A program made the translations under genes and the position numbers. A DNA stretch of 7,159 nt. Source: Opitutus sp. GAS368 (GTDB lineage: Bacteria; Verrucomicrobiota; Verrucomicrobiia; Opitutales; Opitutaceae). The notes below the pieces were generated by a model. It was given only the letters and a program-made list of their open reading frames with translations. It did not search any database and was not told where the DNA came from. The stretch is taken from assembly GCA_945862035.1 (NCBI GenBank), contig CAMAXB010000159.1:1-7159 (forward strand). Reading direction: 5' to 3'. Below, one piece after another: positions 6,561-7,159 of this stretch (positions are counted from its first letter, which is position 1; every line of letters starts with the position of its first letter).

Positions 6561-6623
6561 TCAGGCGATTGTGAGTTCGGCGACGAGGGCGGAGAGGATG
6601 TTCGCGGCGGTGGCGCGGGAGGC
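6561..6623 (-). pseudogene. hsdS: hsdS fragment (last 20 codons and stop)
   Basis: On the - strand bases 6623-6564 encode ASRATAANILSALVAELTIA, followed by TGA (6563-6561). This matches the extreme C-terminus of HsdS proteins (ASRATAxNLLxALVAELT). The codon immediately upstream (6626-6624) is TAA, so the coding similarity is cut exactly at the 11-bp repeat. The piece precedes the DUF429-like start by 6 nt, operon-like spacing. It continues, in sense and frame, what is missing from the fragment at 5672-5766, so together they would give one normal HsdS tail. Confidence 0.75.
6613..6623. repeat. 11-bp direct repeat, copy 2
   Basis: GCGCGGGAGGC, identical to 5672-5682 and in the same orientation. 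It marks the right limit of the hsdS/DUF429 segment. Confidence 0.75.
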
Positions 6624-6939
6624 TTAAGGCTATCTAGCGGTATACGGAGTCCAGAGTCTTACCGGCCTCGTTCTTCCAACTAGTCCAGCCATTGGCGCTG
6701 CGGGCCATAACGAAAGCGGTGCTTCTTTGTGTTTCGACGGCACGTCGGACGACTAAGCTGGGAAGGCGTTTGGCTGACAAATTTAAACCGGCTGTAGATT
6801 TCCTAGCCACGGAACGCTTTTTGGTCCGGCCAAACTCAATAGAAAGAGAACAAAAAGCCTCGCAGTCGCGTTCTAACGCGGAAAACGCATTTCCAGTTTC
6901 ACCTCGCTAGCATGCAGCAGGAATTCCATTTTCTTTTGC
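6624..6939. other. Gene-free stretch, somewhat AT-richer
   Basis: No convincing gene or RNA is visible in these 316 bp. Bases about 6770-6900 are richer in A and T than the rest of the window (for example GACAAATTTAAA near 6777-6788), which fits acquired or decayed DNA. A 72-codon TTG-started frame on + (6692-6910) shows no family signature. A - strand frame ends at 6873 with MEFLLHASEVKLEMRFPR (upstream ATG near 6926). Its codon use looks coding-like but I cannot assign it. Confidence 0.5.
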
Positions 6940-7119
6940 ATGACCTCGGCGATCCGCTCGCGTAGCAAATCCGCACTGCTCGGTCGTATCCTGACATGCC
7001 TTCTCGCCTTCGGTCTGCTAGCGAGCGCAGTCTTCGCGGAGGATCTGGCGGAGACGCGGAAAAAGGCCGAGCAGGGCCAGTCTGGAACCTTTGCCGGCAA
7101 GTGCCTTCACCGACAATGA
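6940..7119 (+). pseudogene. Truncated Sel1-repeat protein (signal peptide and first repeat residues)
   Basis: The ATG at 6940 opens a 59-codon frame ending TGA 7117-7119. Residues 1-33 look like a Sec signal peptide: basic start (IRSRSKSALLGR), hydrophobic core (ILTCLLAFGLLASAVF), cleavage after VFA. The mature start EDLAETRKKAEQG is typical of secreted Sel1-like (SLR) proteins, where the next residues would be DAxAQ and several approximately 36-residue repeats follow. Here the frame runs into unrelated sequence after AEQG (base 7077) and stops 13 codons later, so the gene is broken or fused to other DNA. Sel1 proteins commonly act as protein-interaction scaffolds; this product would be a short exported peptide at most. 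A Sel1 origin is inferred from only about 13 mature residues. Confidence 0.5.
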
Positions 7120-7159
7120 CCTCCGGGATTGACTCACCCGACGTCGCCGCGTGCAGTGA

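Noticed and set aside
6078..6683. 201-codon open frame on the + strand
   Set aside because: It is antisense to the DUF429-like gene and the hsdS tail, both of which have recognisable protein motifs on the - strand.
6771..6804. Promoter-like CTGACA ... TAGATT in the AT-richer stretch
   Set aside because: The spacing is too short for a standard sigma-70 promoter and no intact gene follows within normal distance.
5196..7159. CRISPR array or active mobile element in the mosaic region
   Set aside because: There are no regularly spaced repeats and no intact transposase or integrase. All mobile-element traces here are fragments.

Overview
The window is GC-rich and looks like the chromosome of a Gram-negative bacterium of the Verrucomicrobiota, most likely near the Opitutaceae. 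This placement is an inference. It rests on an outer-membrane TonB-type barrel followed by a secreted DUF1592-family cytochrome and a secreted sulfatase-modifying-factor (SUMF1/FGE-like) protein, a combination typical of Verrucomicrobiota and Planctomycetota. A Sel1-type signal peptide and starts without Shine-Dalgarno sequences are also consistent.

Left part (1-5195), all on the + strand and well preserved: the C-terminal 361 residues of a TonB-dependent receptor; an 88-bp gap; a 951-residue exported protein with two c-type heme motifs; a 127-bp gap; and a 345-residue exported SUMF1-like protein that lacks the catalytic cysteines of a true formylglycine-generating enzyme. The three genes are co-directional and all act in the envelope, so a shared task in periplasmic substrate handling or electron transfer is plausible. 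No substrate can be named from the sequence.

Right part (5196-7159): a patchwork of broken elements around one intact gene. It holds a 249-bp internally deleted IS3-like element with matching TGTTAGTC ends. Next comes an orphan 3' half of a class II tRNA-Leu that starts inside the anticodon loop, the usual footprint of a tyrosine-recombinase attachment site. After that come two separate pieces of a type I restriction specificity gene (hsdS). They flank an intact 259-residue DUF429-like gene in circularly permuted order and share an exact 11-bp direct repeat. At the right end is the N-terminus of a Sel1-repeat protein whose frame is lost just after the signal peptide and first repeat residues.

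The most notable points are the tRNA-Leu half-site, marking an island boundary, and the DUF429-like gene, which begins 6 nt after an hsdS stop codon. That spacing suggests it was once part of a type I restriction-modification operon. I see no intact transposase, integrase, CRISPR array, rRNA or complete tRNA. Bases 5586-5671 hold nothing I recognise; bases 6624-6939 are described in the feature list.
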